Below, piece after piece: positions 37,960 to 46,848 of a stretch of 64,000 nt of DNA. This DNA comes from Aromatoleum toluclasticum ATCC 700605. GTDB taxonomy: Bacteria; Pseudomonadota; Gammaproteobacteria; Burkholderiales; Rhodocyclaceae. The notes below the pieces were generated by a model. It was given only the letters and a program-made list of their open reading frames with translations, had not been told where the DNA came from and searched no databases. Within the stretch, counting starts at the first letter, position 1. Each line of letters begins with the position of its first letter. Where the stretch lies: contig NZ_KB899491.1 of NCBI RefSeq assembly GCF_000378245.1, positions 558,001-622,000 of the forward strand, read 5' to 3'. A program made the position numbers and the translations under genes.

Positions 37960-38003
37960 ATTTTCCGGCGTGGGCCGGGCGACGTTTCCTCGATGGAGTG
38001 CTC

Positions 38004-39401
38004 ATGCGCAACAAGCTTCAGAAAGCAGGATTGGTGATGACCGGCGTAGTCGCCGGCGTGCTGATCAGCCTCAATTTTTCCGCCAGTGCCGACAAGGTCA
38101 CGCAGGCACCCCTGCCGGTGGAAGAACTGCGCGCATTCGCCGACGTCTTCAACGCGATCAAGCAGGGCTATGTCGAGCCGGTCGAGGACAAGAAGCTCAT
38201 CAATCACGCCATCAGCGGCATGCTGAGCGGGCTCGACCCCCACTCCGCCTATCTCGACGCGGAAGCCTACAAGGAACTGCAGGTCGGCACGCACGGCGAA
38301 TTCGGGGGCCTAGGCATCGAGGTCGGCATGGAAGACGGCTTCGTCAAGGTCATCTCGCCGATCGAGGACACGCCGGCCTATCGCGCCGGGGTGAGGGCGG
38401 GTGACCTCATCGTCAAACTCGACGACACACCGGTCAAGGGCATGAACCTCAATGACGCGGTCAAGCGCATGCGCGGCAAGCCCAAGACCGACATCACGCT
38501 GACGATCGCGCGCAAGGGCGAGCAGAAGCCCATCGTGCTGAAGATCACCCGCGAGGTGATCAAGGTCCAGAGCGTCAAGTCCAAGGTCGTCGAACCGGGT
38601 TATGGCTACGTGCGTGTCGCGCAGTTCCAGGAGAACACCGCGCAGGCGGTGGTCGAGCACCTCGGCAAACTGGCCAAGGGCAACGAATTGAAGGGGCTGG
38701 TCCTCGACCTGCGCAACGATCCGGGCGGCCTGCTGCACGGCGCCGTGGGCGTGGCGGCTGCCTTCCTGCCGACGAATACGCTGGTGGTGTCGACGGATGG
38801 CCGCACCGAGGACGCGAAGCGCGAATACCGTGCGAGCCCGGAGGATTACCTGCGTGGCACGCGTGACGACTTCCTCAAGGCCTTGCCGCAGGGTGCGCGC
38901 ACCCTGCCGATGGTGGTACTGGTCAATGCCGGTTCCGCGTCGGCGTCCGAGATCGTCGCCGGCGCACTGCAGGACCACAAGCGCGCGGTGGTGATGGGCA
39001 CGCAGACCTTCGGCAAGGGGTCCGTGCAGACCATCCTGCCGCTCAACGCCAGCACTGCGATCAAGCTGACGACGGCGCGCTACTACACGCCGAGCGGCCG
39101 TTCGATCCAGGCCAAGGGCATCGAGCCGGACATCGTCGTCGAGGAAAGCGCCAACGGTTCCTCGCGTCGTCTGCGCGAGGCCGATCTCGACGGGCATCTG
39201 GGCAACGACAAGGACCCGGACGCCGAGCGCAAGGCCAAGGCGACGAGCCAGCAACCGGCGGAAGGCGGCAAGGCGCCGGCCGGCGACGACGAGGCGGCAT
39301 CGCCCCATCGCTTCGAACTGGCGGGCAAGGACGATTATCAGCTCGGCCAGGCCGTGAATCTTCTCAAAGGTCTGCAGATCGTCCAGAATAAAAAACAATG
39401 A
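38004..39401 (+). CDS. ctpA: Carboxy-terminal processing protease (S41, PDZ)
   Basis: Periplasmic Ser/Lys protease, 465 residues from ATG 38004. Order: N-terminal membrane anchor or signal (about 8-30), the SGLDPHSAYLD motif, a PDZ domain (GIEVGMEDGFVKVISPIEDTPA), then the catalytic domain with NAGSASASEIVAGAL (nucleophile Ser) and GTQTFGKGSVQ (general base Lys). The C-terminal tail is charged and low in complexity. The family trims periplasmic and cell-wall enzymes. The envC-ctpA order directly after gpmA is usual in betaproteobacteria. Confidence 0.95.
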   Translation: MRNKLQKAGLVMTGVVAGVLISLNFSASADKVTQAPLPVEELRAFADVFNAIKQGYVEPVEDKKLINHAISGMLSGLDPHSAYLDAEAYKELQVGTHGEFGGLGIEVGMEDGFVKVISPIEDTPAYRAGVRAGDLIVKLDDTPVKGMNLNDAVKRMRGKPKTDITLTIARKGEQKPIVLKITREVIKVQSVKSKVVEPGYGYVRVAQFQENTAQAVVEHLGKLAKGNELKGLVLDLRNDPGGLLHGAVGVAAAFLPTNTLVVSTDGRTEDAKREYRASPEDYLRGTRDDFLKALPQGARTLPMVVLVNAGSASASEIVAGALQDHKRAVVMGTQTFGKGSVQTILPLNASTAIKLTTARYYTPSGRSIQAKGIEPDIVVEESANGSSRRLREADLDGHLGNDKDPDAERKAKATSQQPAEGGKAPAGDDEAASPHRFELAGKDDYQLGQAVNLLKGLQIVQNKKQ

Positions 39402-39433
39402 GCCTATAAGGCCTATTTGATGGGGAGGCTGGG

Positions 39434-39886
39434 ATGCGCCGAGAAACCGCCTACAAACTGGCCGGCCGTCATCATGACCACCCTGTGGCGGCGGCGGGTC
39501 TTTACAAGGAGCGGGAGATCCGCTTCGCCGAATATCCGCCCCGCCAGGCGGAGCAGGCGCTGCGGTCTCTGAGCATGCTCAAGGGGCTGCATGCCGCGCC
39601 CCACGATGAACGCCGGTATTCCATCGTCGTTTCCTATTCTGTGCTCGAGCTCTCGCTCGAGGTGCTGGAAAACGCGCTGCGCGATGCCGGGTTCCATCTC
39701 GACAACTCGCTCTACGTGAAATTGACGCGCGCCGTCGTGTACTTCTGCGAGGAAACGCAGCGGCACAACGTCGAGTCGCCGGAGCGACTGCTCAAGAAGT
39801 CGAACGAGGTTTACGTGAAGGTGTATGAGCATCACCTCCACGGCGATCACGACGATACGCCGCCGGAATTCCGTGAATACAAGTGA
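39434..39886 (+). CDS. Conserved-looking protein of unknown function
   Basis: A 150-residue cytoplasmic protein which I do not recognise. No signal peptide or membrane segment is present. The middle part (SIVVSYSVLELSLEVLENAL, then a helix and VKLTRAVVYFCEETQRHN) looks like a small alpha/beta fold. A His-rich tail (YEHHLHGDHDD, about 131-141) could bind metal. It lies 32 bases after ctpA and 67 before the MoeB/ThiF gene. Both neighbours are on the same strand, so co-transcription is likely. No function is assigned. Confidence 0.65.
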   Translation: MRRETAYKLAGRHHDHPVAAAGLYKEREIRFAEYPPRQAEQALRSLSMLKGLHAAPHDERRYSIVVSYSVLELSLEVLENALRDAGFHLDNSLYVKLTRAVVYFCEETQRHNVESPERLLKKSNEVYVKVYEHHLHGDHDDTPPEFREYK

Positions 39887-39953
39887 GCCCGATCCGACGA
39901 TTGGGCGTTGATGTGCCGGCAGTGCAGCCGGTACCGTGTGGGTTATTGTCCCG

Positions 39954-40712
39954 ATGAATGACGATCAGCTTCTCCGCTACAGCCGCCACATCCTGCTCCC
40001 TGAAATCGGTGTGGAAGGTCAGGAGGCGATTCTTGCCGCGCGAGTACTCGTCGTCGGTGCGGGCGGCCTCGGTTCGCCGGCCGCGATGTATCTCGCCGCG
40101 GCAGGCGTCGGTACCTTGGTCCTGTGCGACGGCGATACGGTGGATCTCACCAACCTGCAGCGCCAGATCCTGCACAGTGCGGAGGGCGTGGGGCGCCTGA
40201 AGGTGGAATCGGGACGTGACACGCTGTTGCGCCTGAATCCGTTTGCCCGCGTCGAAACGGTGGCCGAGCGCCTGGAAGGGGATGCGCTCGAGGCGCAGGT
40301 CGCGGCCGCCGACGTGGTGCTCGACTGCTCGGACAACTTCGCCACGCGTCACGCGATCAACCGCGCGTGCGTGCGTCATCGCAAGCCGCTCGTGTCGGGT
40401 GCGGCGATCCGCTTCGACGGCCAGGTCTCGGTCTTCGACCTGCGCCAGGCCGAGAGCCCGTGCTACCACTGCCTGTTCCCCGAGGGGCAGGAGGTGGAGG
40501 AGATCCGCTGCGCGGTGATGGGGGTGTTCGCACCGCTCACCGGGATCATCGGCGCAACCCAGGCCGCCGAGGCGCTGAAGCTGCTGGTCGGTTGCGGGAC
40601 GACGCTGGACGGCCGGCTGCTGTTGCTCGATGGTCTCGGCATGGAATGGCGTAGCGTGACGCTCGGCCGCGATCCCGACTGCGCCGTGTGCGCCGGTCGC
40701 GGCGAAGCCTGA
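39954..40712 (+). CDS. moeB: MoeB/ThiF-family adenylyltransferase
   Basis: E1-like enzyme of 252 residues that adenylates the C-terminus of a sulfur-carrier protein (MoaD for molybdopterin, ThiS for thiamine). The start YSRHILLPEIG is typical. The nucleotide loop is VVGAGGLGSP at 33-42, then DLTNLQRQILH, DCSDNFATRHAINRAC, and the zinc Cys pairs CYHC and CAVC. MoeB and ThiF cannot be separated by sequence alone here; moeA and mogA in the window favour MoeB, and no thi or moa gene is adjacent. The ATG at 39954 was chosen. Confidence 0.88.
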   Translation: MNDDQLLRYSRHILLPEIGVEGQEAILAARVLVVGAGGLGSPAAMYLAAAGVGTLVLCDGDTVDLTNLQRQILHSAEGVGRLKVESGRDTLLRLNPFARVETVAERLEGDALEAQVAAADVVLDCSDNFATRHAINRACVRHRKPLVSGAAIRFDGQVSVFDLRQAESPCYHCLFPEGQEVEEIRCAVMGVFAPLTGIIGATQAAEALKLLVGCGTTLDGRLLLLDGLGMEWRSVTLGRDPDCAVCAGRGEA

Positions 40713-40724
40713 GTCCCGCGGCCG

Positions 40725-41819
40725 TCAGGCTGCGAGCGGGCGGGCGATGACCCGCAGGTCTCCGCCGATGCGGCGCACGTCGCGCAGATCGAGCCGCACG
40801 GCCTTGTCGAGGGCCGCGAGTTCGGGCAGGTTGAACAGCCCCCGGGCGGCGTCGCCGACGAGCATGGGGGCCATGTAGAGCAGGAGCTCGTCGACGCAGC
40901 CTTCACGCAGCAGCGAGCCGTTGAGCTTGAAGCCCGCTTCGGCATGGACCTCGTTGAAGCCACGCCGCCCGAGCTCCAGCATCAGGGCCGTCAGGTCCAC
41001 TTTGCCTGCGCCATCGGGCAGCACGACCACCTCGATGCCGCGTTCGGCGAGTGCGGCAATCCTGCCTTCGTCCGCAACGGCTGCGGCGACGAGGCACTTC
41101 CCGTCCTGCAGCAGCCTGGCCGAGAGCGGTACGTCGAGGCGGGCGTCCACCAGGACGCGCTGCGGCTGGCGCTCGCAGGCAACCGCGCGCACGTTGAGCT
41201 GCGGGTCGTCTCCGCGCACCGTGCCGATGCCGGTGAGCACGGCGCACGCCCGCGCCCGCCAGCGATGGCCGTCGCGCCGTGCCGCGTCGCCGGTGATCCA
41301 TTGGCTGACGCCGTTGTTCAGCGCGGTCTTGCCGTCCAGCGTGCTCGCCGCCTTGAGACGCAGCCACGGGCGGCCACGGGTCATGCGCGAGATGAAGCCG
41401 ATGTTGAGTTCGCGTGCCTCGTCGCCCAGCAGGCCGCTGCTCGCCGCGATGCCCGCCTCGCGCAGCATGGCCATGCCGCGGCCGGCGACGAGCGGGTTGG
41501 GATCCTCCATCGCCGCGACGACGCGGGTGATGCCGGCGCGGATCAGTGCCTCGGCGCAGGGGGGGGTGCGGCCGTGGTGGGCGCAGGGCTCGAGCGTCAC
41601 ATAGGCGGTCGCGCCGCGTGCCGCGCCGCCGGCGAGCTTGAGGGCTTCGATCTCGGCATGTGCCTCGCCGGCGCGCCGGTGCCAGCCCTCGCCGACGATT
41701 TCGTCCTCGCGCATCAGCACGCAGCCGACGCGCGGGTTGGGCGTGGTGGTTTCCAGGCCGCGTGCGGCGAGCTGCAGCGCGCGGGCCATCGCGCGGTGGT
41801 CAGTTGCCGAAAAGGTCAT
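40725..41819 (-). CDS. ribD: Riboflavin biosynthesis deaminase/reductase RibD
   Basis: Bifunctional enzyme for the second and third steps of riboflavin synthesis. It is 364 residues. The N-terminal deaminase carries HAEIEAL and [15 protein letters not shown] (zinc site His-Cys-Cys). The C-terminal reductase begins near 150 with [17 protein letters not shown], then SQWITG and the NADPH region. It overlaps the end of nrdR by 20 bases. nrdR-ribD is a common order. Confidence 0.96.
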   Translation of the reverse strand: MTFSATDHRAMARALQLAARGLETTTPNPRVGCVLMREDEIVGEGWHRRAGEAHAEIEALKLAGGAARGATAYVTLEPCAHHGRTPPCAEALIRAGITRVVAAMEDPNPLVAGRGMAMLREAGIAASSGLLGDEARELNIGFISRMTRGRPWLRLKAASTLDGKTALNNGVSQWITGDAARRDGHRWRARACAVLTGIGTVRGDDPQLNVRAVACERQPQRVLVDARLDVPLSARLLQDGKCLVAAAVADEGRIAALAERGIEVVVLPDGAGKVDLTALMLELGRRGFNEVHAEAGFKLNGSLLREGCVDELLLYMAPMLVGDAARGLFNLPELAALDKAVRLDLRDVRRIGGDLRVIARPLAA

Positions 41820-42315
41820 TCTCGGTACCGCCGGGGTCGGGGTTGTCCTTGCGTCCGCGCTTCGGGCGCGTCTGCACTTCGCGGATCACTTCGGAGAATT
41901 CGTCGACGTCGGCGAAATTGCGATAGACCGATGCGAAGCGGATGTAGGCGACCTTGTCGAGCTTCTTCAGCTCCTTCATCACCAGTTCGCCGATCTTCTC
42001 GCTCGGGACTTCGGTTTCGCCCATCGACAGCAGTTTCGCCTCGATGCGGTCGACCGAGGCTTCGAGCGCTTCGAGCGTGACGGGCCGCTTGCGCAGCGCG
42101 AGCTTCAGGCTGCCCGTCAGCTTGTCGTGGTCGAATTCGGTGCGTATGCCGTTGCGCTTGATGATGTGCGGCATCTTGAGGTCGATGCGCTCGTAGGTCG
42201 TGAAGCGCTTGTCGCAGTGGGCACAGCGGCGCCGACGGCGGACGACTTCGCCATCTTCGTTCTCGCGCGTGTCGGTCACCTGGGTGTTCGGGTCGCCGCA
42301 GAACGGACACTTCAT
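41800..42315 (-). CDS. nrdR: Transcriptional repressor NrdR
   Basis: Represses ribonucleotide reductase genes in response to dATP/ATP. It is 171 residues, slightly longer than usual. The N-terminal zinc ribbon has CPFC at 3-6 and CAHC at 31-34, separated by the basic VVRRRRR stretch. An ATP-cone follows ([22 protein letters not shown]). It lies downstream of glyA but after a terminator, and overlaps ribD. nrd genes are not in the window. Confidence 0.96.
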   Translation of the reverse strand: MKCPFCGDPNTQVTDTRENEDGEVVRRRRRCAHCDKRFTTYERIDLKMPHIIKRNGIRTEFDHDKLTGSLKLALRKRPVTLEALEASVDRIEAKLLSMGETEVPSEKIGELVMKELKKLDKVAYIRFASVYRNFADVDEFSEVIREVQTRPKRGRKDNPDPGGTENDLFGN

Positions 42316-42343
42316 GGTGTGTGTCGGCCTTTCTCAACTCGCA

Positions 42344-42383
42344 CAAAAAAACGGGGTGTGCCGTGCAAGGACGGCACACCCCG
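42344..42383 (-). terminator. Strong terminator after glyA
   Basis: On the minus strand CGGGGTGTGCCGT and ACGGCACACCCCG pair perfectly over 13 bases, followed by TTTTTTTG. It lies 31 bases after the glyA stop and upstream of nrdR. Confidence 0.93.
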
Positions 42384-42413
42384 GTTGTTCACGCAGGACT
42401 CGTTGTCTGCGGA

Positions 42414-43664
42414 TTATTTCCCATACACCGGATGCTTGGCGCACAGTTCCGCGACCTTGCCGCGAACACGGGTGAGGACGGCCTCGTCTTCGGGGGCGTC
42501 GAGCACGTCGGCGATCAGGTGCGCGATCTGTTCGGCTTCGATCTCGGTGAAGCCGCGCGTGGTCATGGCCGGCGAGCCGATGCGGATGCCGGACGTGACG
42601 AAGGGCTTTTCCGGATCCTTCGGGATGGCGTTCTTGTTCACGGTGATGTGCGCAGCACCCAGCGCGGCTTCGGCAGCCTTGCCGGTGATGTTCTTGGCGC
42701 GCAGGTCGACCAGGAAGAGGTGGCTTTCCGTGCGGCCGGAGACGATGCGCAGGCCGCGCTCCTCGCCGAGGACGCGTGCCATCACGCGGGCGTTGGCGAT
42801 GACCTGTTCCTGGTAGTTGCGGAACTGCGGGCCCAGCGCTTCCTTGAAGGCCACCGCCTTGCCGGCGATGACGTGCATCAGCGGGCCGCCCTGCAGGCCG
42901 GGGAAGATCGCGGAGTTGATGGCCTTCTCGTGCTCGGCCTTCATCAGGATGATGCCGCCGCGCGGGCCGCGCAGCGTCTTGTGCGTGGTCGAGGTGACGA
43001 CGTCGGCGTGCGGGACCGGGTTGGGATAGTAGCCCGCGGCGATCAGGCCGGCGTAGTGGGCCATGTCGACCCAGAAGATCGCGCCGACTTCCTTCGCGAC
43101 TTTCGCGAAGCGTTCGAAGTCGATGTGCAGCGAGTAGGCGGAGGCGCCGGCGACGATGATGCGCGGCTTGTGCTCGCGCGCGAGACGCTCCATCTGGTCG
43201 TAGTCGATCTCTTCCTTCTCGTTCAGGCCGTAGGCGACGACGTTGAACCACTTGCCCGACATGTTCAGCGGCATGCCGTGGGTGAGGTGGCCGCCTTCGG
43301 CGAGGCTCATGCCCATGATGGTGTCGCCGGGCTTGGCGAAGGCCATCAGCACGGCCTGGTTGGCCTGCGAGCCGGAGTTCGGCTGCACGTTCGCGGCGTC
43401 GGCGCCGAAGAGCTTCTTGAGGCGGTCGATCGCGATCTGTTCGGCGACGTCGACGTGCTCGCAGCCACCGTAGTAACGCTTGCCCGGATAGCCTTCGGCG
43501 TATTTGTTGGTGAGCTGGGAACCCTGCGCTTCCATCACGGCGTTGGAAACATAGTTTTCCGAGGCGATGAGTTCGATGTGGTCTTCCTGACGGCGGTTTT
43601 CGGCCTGGATGGCTGCCCACAGTTCCGGATCGACCTTGGCGAGGGTGTCTTGCGCAGAGAACAT
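42414..43664 (-). CDS. glyA: Serine hydroxymethyltransferase
   Basis: PLP enzyme converting serine and tetrahydrofolate to glycine and methylene-tetrahydrofolate, the main one-carbon source. It is 416 residues, full length. Seen are [40 protein letters not shown], the PLP-lysine motif [15 protein letters not shown], and [17 protein letters not shown]. It has its own terminator and is preceded by a 114-base gap, so it is probably monocistronic. Confidence 0.97.
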   Translation of the reverse strand: MFSAQDTLAKVDPELWAAIQAENRRQEDHIELIASENYVSNAVMEAQGSQLTNKYAEGYPGKRYYGGCEHVDVAEQIAIDRLKKLFGADAANVQPNSGSQANQAVLMAFAKPGDTIMGMSLAEGGHLTHGMPLNMSGKWFNVVAYGLNEKEEIDYDQMERLAREHKPRIIVAGASAYSLHIDFERFAKVAKEVGAIFWVDMAHYAGLIAAGYYPNPVPHADVVTSTTHKTLRGPRGGIILMKAEHEKAINSAIFPGLQGGPLMHVIAGKAVAFKEALGPQFRNYQEQVIANARVMARVLGEERGLRIVSGRTESHLFLVDLRAKNITGKAAEAALGAAHITVNKNAIPKDPEKPFVTSGIRIGSPAMTTRGFTEIEAEQIAHLIADVLDAPEDEAVLTRVRGKVAELCAKHPVYGK

Positions 43665-43778
43665 GAAACGGTCTCGAAGGGGTGATTAAAGGCGAATATT
43701 AGCACGCACGGGAGTACGCATGAAACGCAGGCCGGAGCCTGCGATGCTCGCCGGCACCTGGTGCGGTGGAGCACGGCT

Positions 43779-44426
43779 TCAGGCGTTCGGCAGTTCGTCG
43801 CGCGCCGCGGCGAGGTGGCGCTTGTCGGCCCAGCTGACGAGGTGCCAGCGCGTGCCGTCGTATTCGATCCAGTTGAGCGCGGCGTTCGGAATCGCGAAAT
43901 CGCGCGGGGCGTCGAGGGCCTTGCCGGCCGCGAGGCGATGGACGATGTCTAGTACGCCGCCGTGCGTGACGATCAGGACCTGTTCGCCGTGATGGGTGGC
44001 GGCGAGGTCGGCGAGGACGTGTTCGACGCGGCCTGCGAACTCGGTGAGGCTTTCTCCGCCGCCGGGAAAGGTGAAATGCGGATCACGCTGTTTGAAGCGG
44101 CGGAAATCGTCGGGAAAGTGCGCCTCGGCCTCGGTGTAGGTGAGGCCCTGGAAGACGCCGTAATGACGCTCGCGCAGGCGGGGCTGGAATTCGACCCTGC
44201 CTTCACGATCCCGCGTGATCGCCACGGCCGTCTGGCGTGCGCGTTGCAGGTCGCTGCAGTACACCGCGGCGAAATGAACGGTCGCGAGTCCGGCGGCGGT
44301 GGCGAGGGCCTGCGCCTCGCCGGTCGGGTTGAGCGGGACGTCGAGGTGGCCCTGCAGGCGGTGCTCGACGTTCCACGCGGTCTCTCCGTGCCGCACGAGG
44401 CACAGGCGGGTAGGCCTCACTTCCAT
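43779..44426 (-). CDS. Histidine phosphatase family protein
   Basis: A 215-residue phosphatase of the phosphoglycerate-mutase superfamily. The catalytic motif is LVRHGETAWN (about 10-19), with the second His in IVTHGGVLDI and an acid in ERHYGVFQGL. The form resembles CobC/GpmB-like phosphatases. CobC removes phosphate in cobalamin synthesis, which would go with bluB, but the sequence does not prove this. Its start (ATG 44426) overlaps the end of dctM by 10 bases, so the two are coupled in translation. Confidence 0.85.
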   Translation of the reverse strand: MEVRPTRLCLVRHGETAWNVEHRLQGHLDVPLNPTGEAQALATAAGLATVHFAAVYCSDLQRARQTAVAITRDREGRVEFQPRLRERHYGVFQGLTYTEAEAHFPDDFRRFKQRDPHFTFPGGGESLTEFAGRVEHVLADLAATHHGEQVLIVTHGGVLDIVHRLAAGKALDAPRDFAIPNAALNWIEYDGTRWHLVSWADKRHLAAARDELPNA

Positions 44427-46108
44427 GCGCCTCCACCACCGCTCTCGCCCCAGCCACTGTCGCCGCCTGTCGGCTGCTGGATCTGGATGGTATCGAGATC
44501 GACCTTGGACTTCTCGTCGAGGCCGCCCGTGACCAGTTCGGGGAAGGCAATGACCAGGCCGACCATGAAGATCTGGATGATCACGAAGGCGACCGAGCCG
44601 CGGTAGATGTCGCCGGTTTTGAAGTCTTCGATACGCTTGTTCGTGATGCGGTCGAGGTAGGCCTTGGCCGGCGCGACGCTGCGCAGGTAGAACAGTGCGA
44701 AACCGAACGGCGGGGTCAGGAAGGAGGTCTGCAGGTTCAGTGCGATGATGACGCCGAACCAGATCAGGTCGATCCCCATCTTGTCGGCGACCGGACCGAG
44801 CAGCGGCATCAGGATGAACGCGATCTCGAAGAAGTCGATAAAAAAGCCGAGGAAGAAGATCACGGCGTTCACGAACAGCAGGAAGCCGAGCTGGCCGCCG
44901 GGCAGCCGGTCGAACAGGTGCTCGACCCACTTCTGGCCGTCGACCGCGGTGAACACGAAGCTGAAGATCGTCGAGCCGACGAGGATGAAGAGCACGAAGA
45001 TCGACAGCCGCGAGGTCGATTCGAGCGCTTGCACGAGGGTCTTGAAGTCGAGGCGACCACGCGACACGGCCATGATCATGGCGCCGACAGCACCCATCGC
45101 GCCGCCTTCGGTCGGCGTTGCGACGCCGAGGAAGATCGTGCCGAGCACGAGGAAGATCAGGATCAGCGGCGGGATCAGTACGAATGTGACGCGTTCGGCG
45201 ATGCGCGACAGCAGGCCGAGCCTGAGGCCCCTGTTGATGAGGGCCAGGACGAGCGCGAGGATAGTGCCGAAGGTCAGTGCGACGACGATGACCTCATCGA
45301 GCGCGGGTGCGATCGCGTCCGCCCCCTTCAGCCAGGCGTGGACCGCTCCGTACTGGTAGCCGAGGAGGATCGATGCCCCGGTGACGACGACGGCCAGCAT
45401 GCCGAGCGAGCGCAGGCCGGAACTGCCATCCGGTTCGCGGTAGGCGAGCGCCTCGGGCGGCAGGGCCGGCACCATCTTCGGCTTGAAGATCGCGAGACCG
45501 ACGATGAACAATGCGTACAGGCCGACCAGCGAGAGCGCCGGGATCATGGCGCCCTTGTACATGTCGCCGACGCTGCGGCCGAGCTGGTCGGCCATGACGA
45601 TCAGCACGAGGGAGGGCGGGATGGCCTGCGCGAGCGTGCCGGACGCGGTGATGACGCCGGCCGCAATCGGGCGGCTGTAGCCGTAACGCAGCATGATGGG
45701 CAGGGAGATCAGGCCCATCGAGATCACGGAGGCCGCGACGACGCCGGTGGTGGCGGCGAGCAGGGCGCCGACGAAGATGACTGCGAGGGCGAGACCGCCG
45801 CGCACCGGGCCGAACACCTGGCCGACCGTCTCCAGCAGGTCCTCGGCCATGCCGCTTCGTTCGAGGATCAGCCCCATCAGCGTGAAAAACGGGATCGCCA
45901 GCAGGGTGTCGTTCTGCATGATGCCGAACACGCGCAGCGGCAGGGCCTGGAACAGCGTCGAGGGAATGATGCCCAGTTCAAGGCCGACGAAGCCGAAGAA
46001 CAGGCCGCAGGCCGACAGCGAGAAGGCGACCGGGAAGCCCGAAAGCAGGAAGAAGATGATGACCCCGAACATGATCGGGGCGATGTTGGCGGCAATGAAT
46101 GCTGTCAT
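44417..46108 (-). CDS. dctM: TRAP transporter large permease (DctM type)
   Basis: Inner-membrane permease of a tripartite ATP-independent periplasmic (TRAP) uptake system driven by Na+ or H+. It is 563 residues with 12 or more membrane segments. That is longer than the usual 425-450 because of an insertion near the middle and a C-terminal Gly-rich tail (GWGESGGGGAWK). Family segments are GVVAASVISMG, SGTLAQAIPPSLVLIV, GVATPTEGGAMGAVGA and SFLTPPFGFALFYLR. The start overlaps the dctQ stop (ATGA). The long form is typical of TRAP systems for 2-oxo and other monocarboxylic acids. Confidence 0.93.
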   Translation of the reverse strand: MTAFIAANIAPIMFGVIIFFLLSGFPVAFSLSACGLFFGFVGLELGIIPSTLFQALPLRVFGIMQNDTLLAIPFFTLMGLILERSGMAEDLLETVGQVFGPVRGGLALAVIFVGALLAATTGVVAASVISMGLISLPIMLRYGYSRPIAAGVITASGTLAQAIPPSLVLIVMADQLGRSVGDMYKGAMIPALSLVGLYALFIVGLAIFKPKMVPALPPEALAYREPDGSSGLRSLGMLAVVVTGASILLGYQYGAVHAWLKGADAIAPALDEVIVVALTFGTILALVLALINRGLRLGLLSRIAERVTFVLIPPLILIFLVLGTIFLGVATPTEGGAMGAVGAMIMAVSRGRLDFKTLVQALESTSRLSIFVLFILVGSTIFSFVFTAVDGQKWVEHLFDRLPGGQLGFLLFVNAVIFFLGFFIDFFEIAFILMPLLGPVADKMGIDLIWFGVIIALNLQTSFLTPPFGFALFYLRSVAPAKAYLDRITNKRIEDFKTGDIYRGSVAFVIIQIFMVGLVIAFPELVTGGLDEKSKVDLDTIQIQQPTGGDSGWGESGGGGAWK

Positions 46109-46713
46109 TTCTGTGACTCGCCGGCAGTGTTGGTCTGGGTGGAGTCGCCGACTGCGGCGTGAACATGGTCTTCGGTCGTATCTGCACCGGAGTGGGCGAT
46201 GCTGTCGGGGCCCTTGCCGGTCAGGAAGGCGATGCGCTTGATCAGCTCGGAAACGGCCTGCAGGGCAAGCAGGCCGAAGCCGGCCGGCACCAGCGCGTAC
46301 ACCGGCCAGCGGATCAGGCCGCCGGCGTTGGATGAGACTTCGCCCGAGACGTAGGCGCCGTGCACCACCGGCCATGAGAAGCTGATCATGAAGTAGCACA
46401 GCGGCAGCAGGAAGACGATGATGCCGATGACGTCGATGATGTTGCGCATGCGCGCACTCAGCTTCCCGGCCAGGACGTCGATCCGCACGTGGGCATTCTG
46501 CAGGAACGCATATCCGGCGCCGAGCATGAACACGGCGGCGAACAGATACCACTGGATTTCGAGGAAGGCGTTCGAGCCGACGTTGAACGCCTTGCGTGCG
46601 ACCGCGTTCAATGCGCTGATCACCGCAGTGGCGAAGATGAACCAGATGACGATCCTGCCGATGAGTCGGCTGAGTGCGTCAATCGATTTTGATAAATTGA
46701 GCAGAGTTCCCAT
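46105..46713 (-). CDS. dctQ: TRAP transporter small permease (DctQ type)
   Basis: Small membrane subunit of the TRAP system, 202 residues, with four membrane segments (about 15-40, 55-77, 98-120, 140-162). The WYLFAAVFMLGAGYAFLQNAHVRIDVL segment is the family core, here at about 59-85. It ends in a hydrophilic tail. The start is ATG 46713; a frame open to 46755 is less likely. It overlaps dctM by four bases and is separated from the binding-protein gene by a hairpin. Confidence 0.92.
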   Translation of the reverse strand: MGTLLNLSKSIDALSRLIGRIVIWFIFATAVISALNAVARKAFNVGSNAFLEIQWYLFAAVFMLGAGYAFLQNAHVRIDVLAGKLSARMRNIIDVIGIIVFLLPLCYFMISFSWPVVHGAYVSGEVSSNAGGLIRWPVYALVPAGFGLLALQAVSELIKRIAFLTGKGPDSIAHSGADTTEDHVHAAVGDSTQTNTAGESQK

Positions 46714-46811
46714 CGGGTATTCGCCTGAAACGTTTGGGGCAAAGATGCCGACCATCGGGCCGGGCTCGCCGGGGATCGGATGCTACCGTGCTGCAGCCTG
46801 CGGCGGAAGTG

Positions 46812-46839
46812 CAAACGGCCCGCCGAGGCGGGCCGTTTG
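46812..46839 (-). terminator. Hairpin between the TRAP binding protein and dctQ
   Basis: A perfect inverted repeat CAAACGGCCCGCC / GGCGGGCCGTTTG lies 9 bases after the binding-protein stop. It is probably a partial terminator or 3'-end stabiliser that keeps binding-protein mRNA in excess over permease mRNA, as in many solute uptake operons. Confidence 0.6.
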
Positions 46840-46848
46840 CGTTGAATG

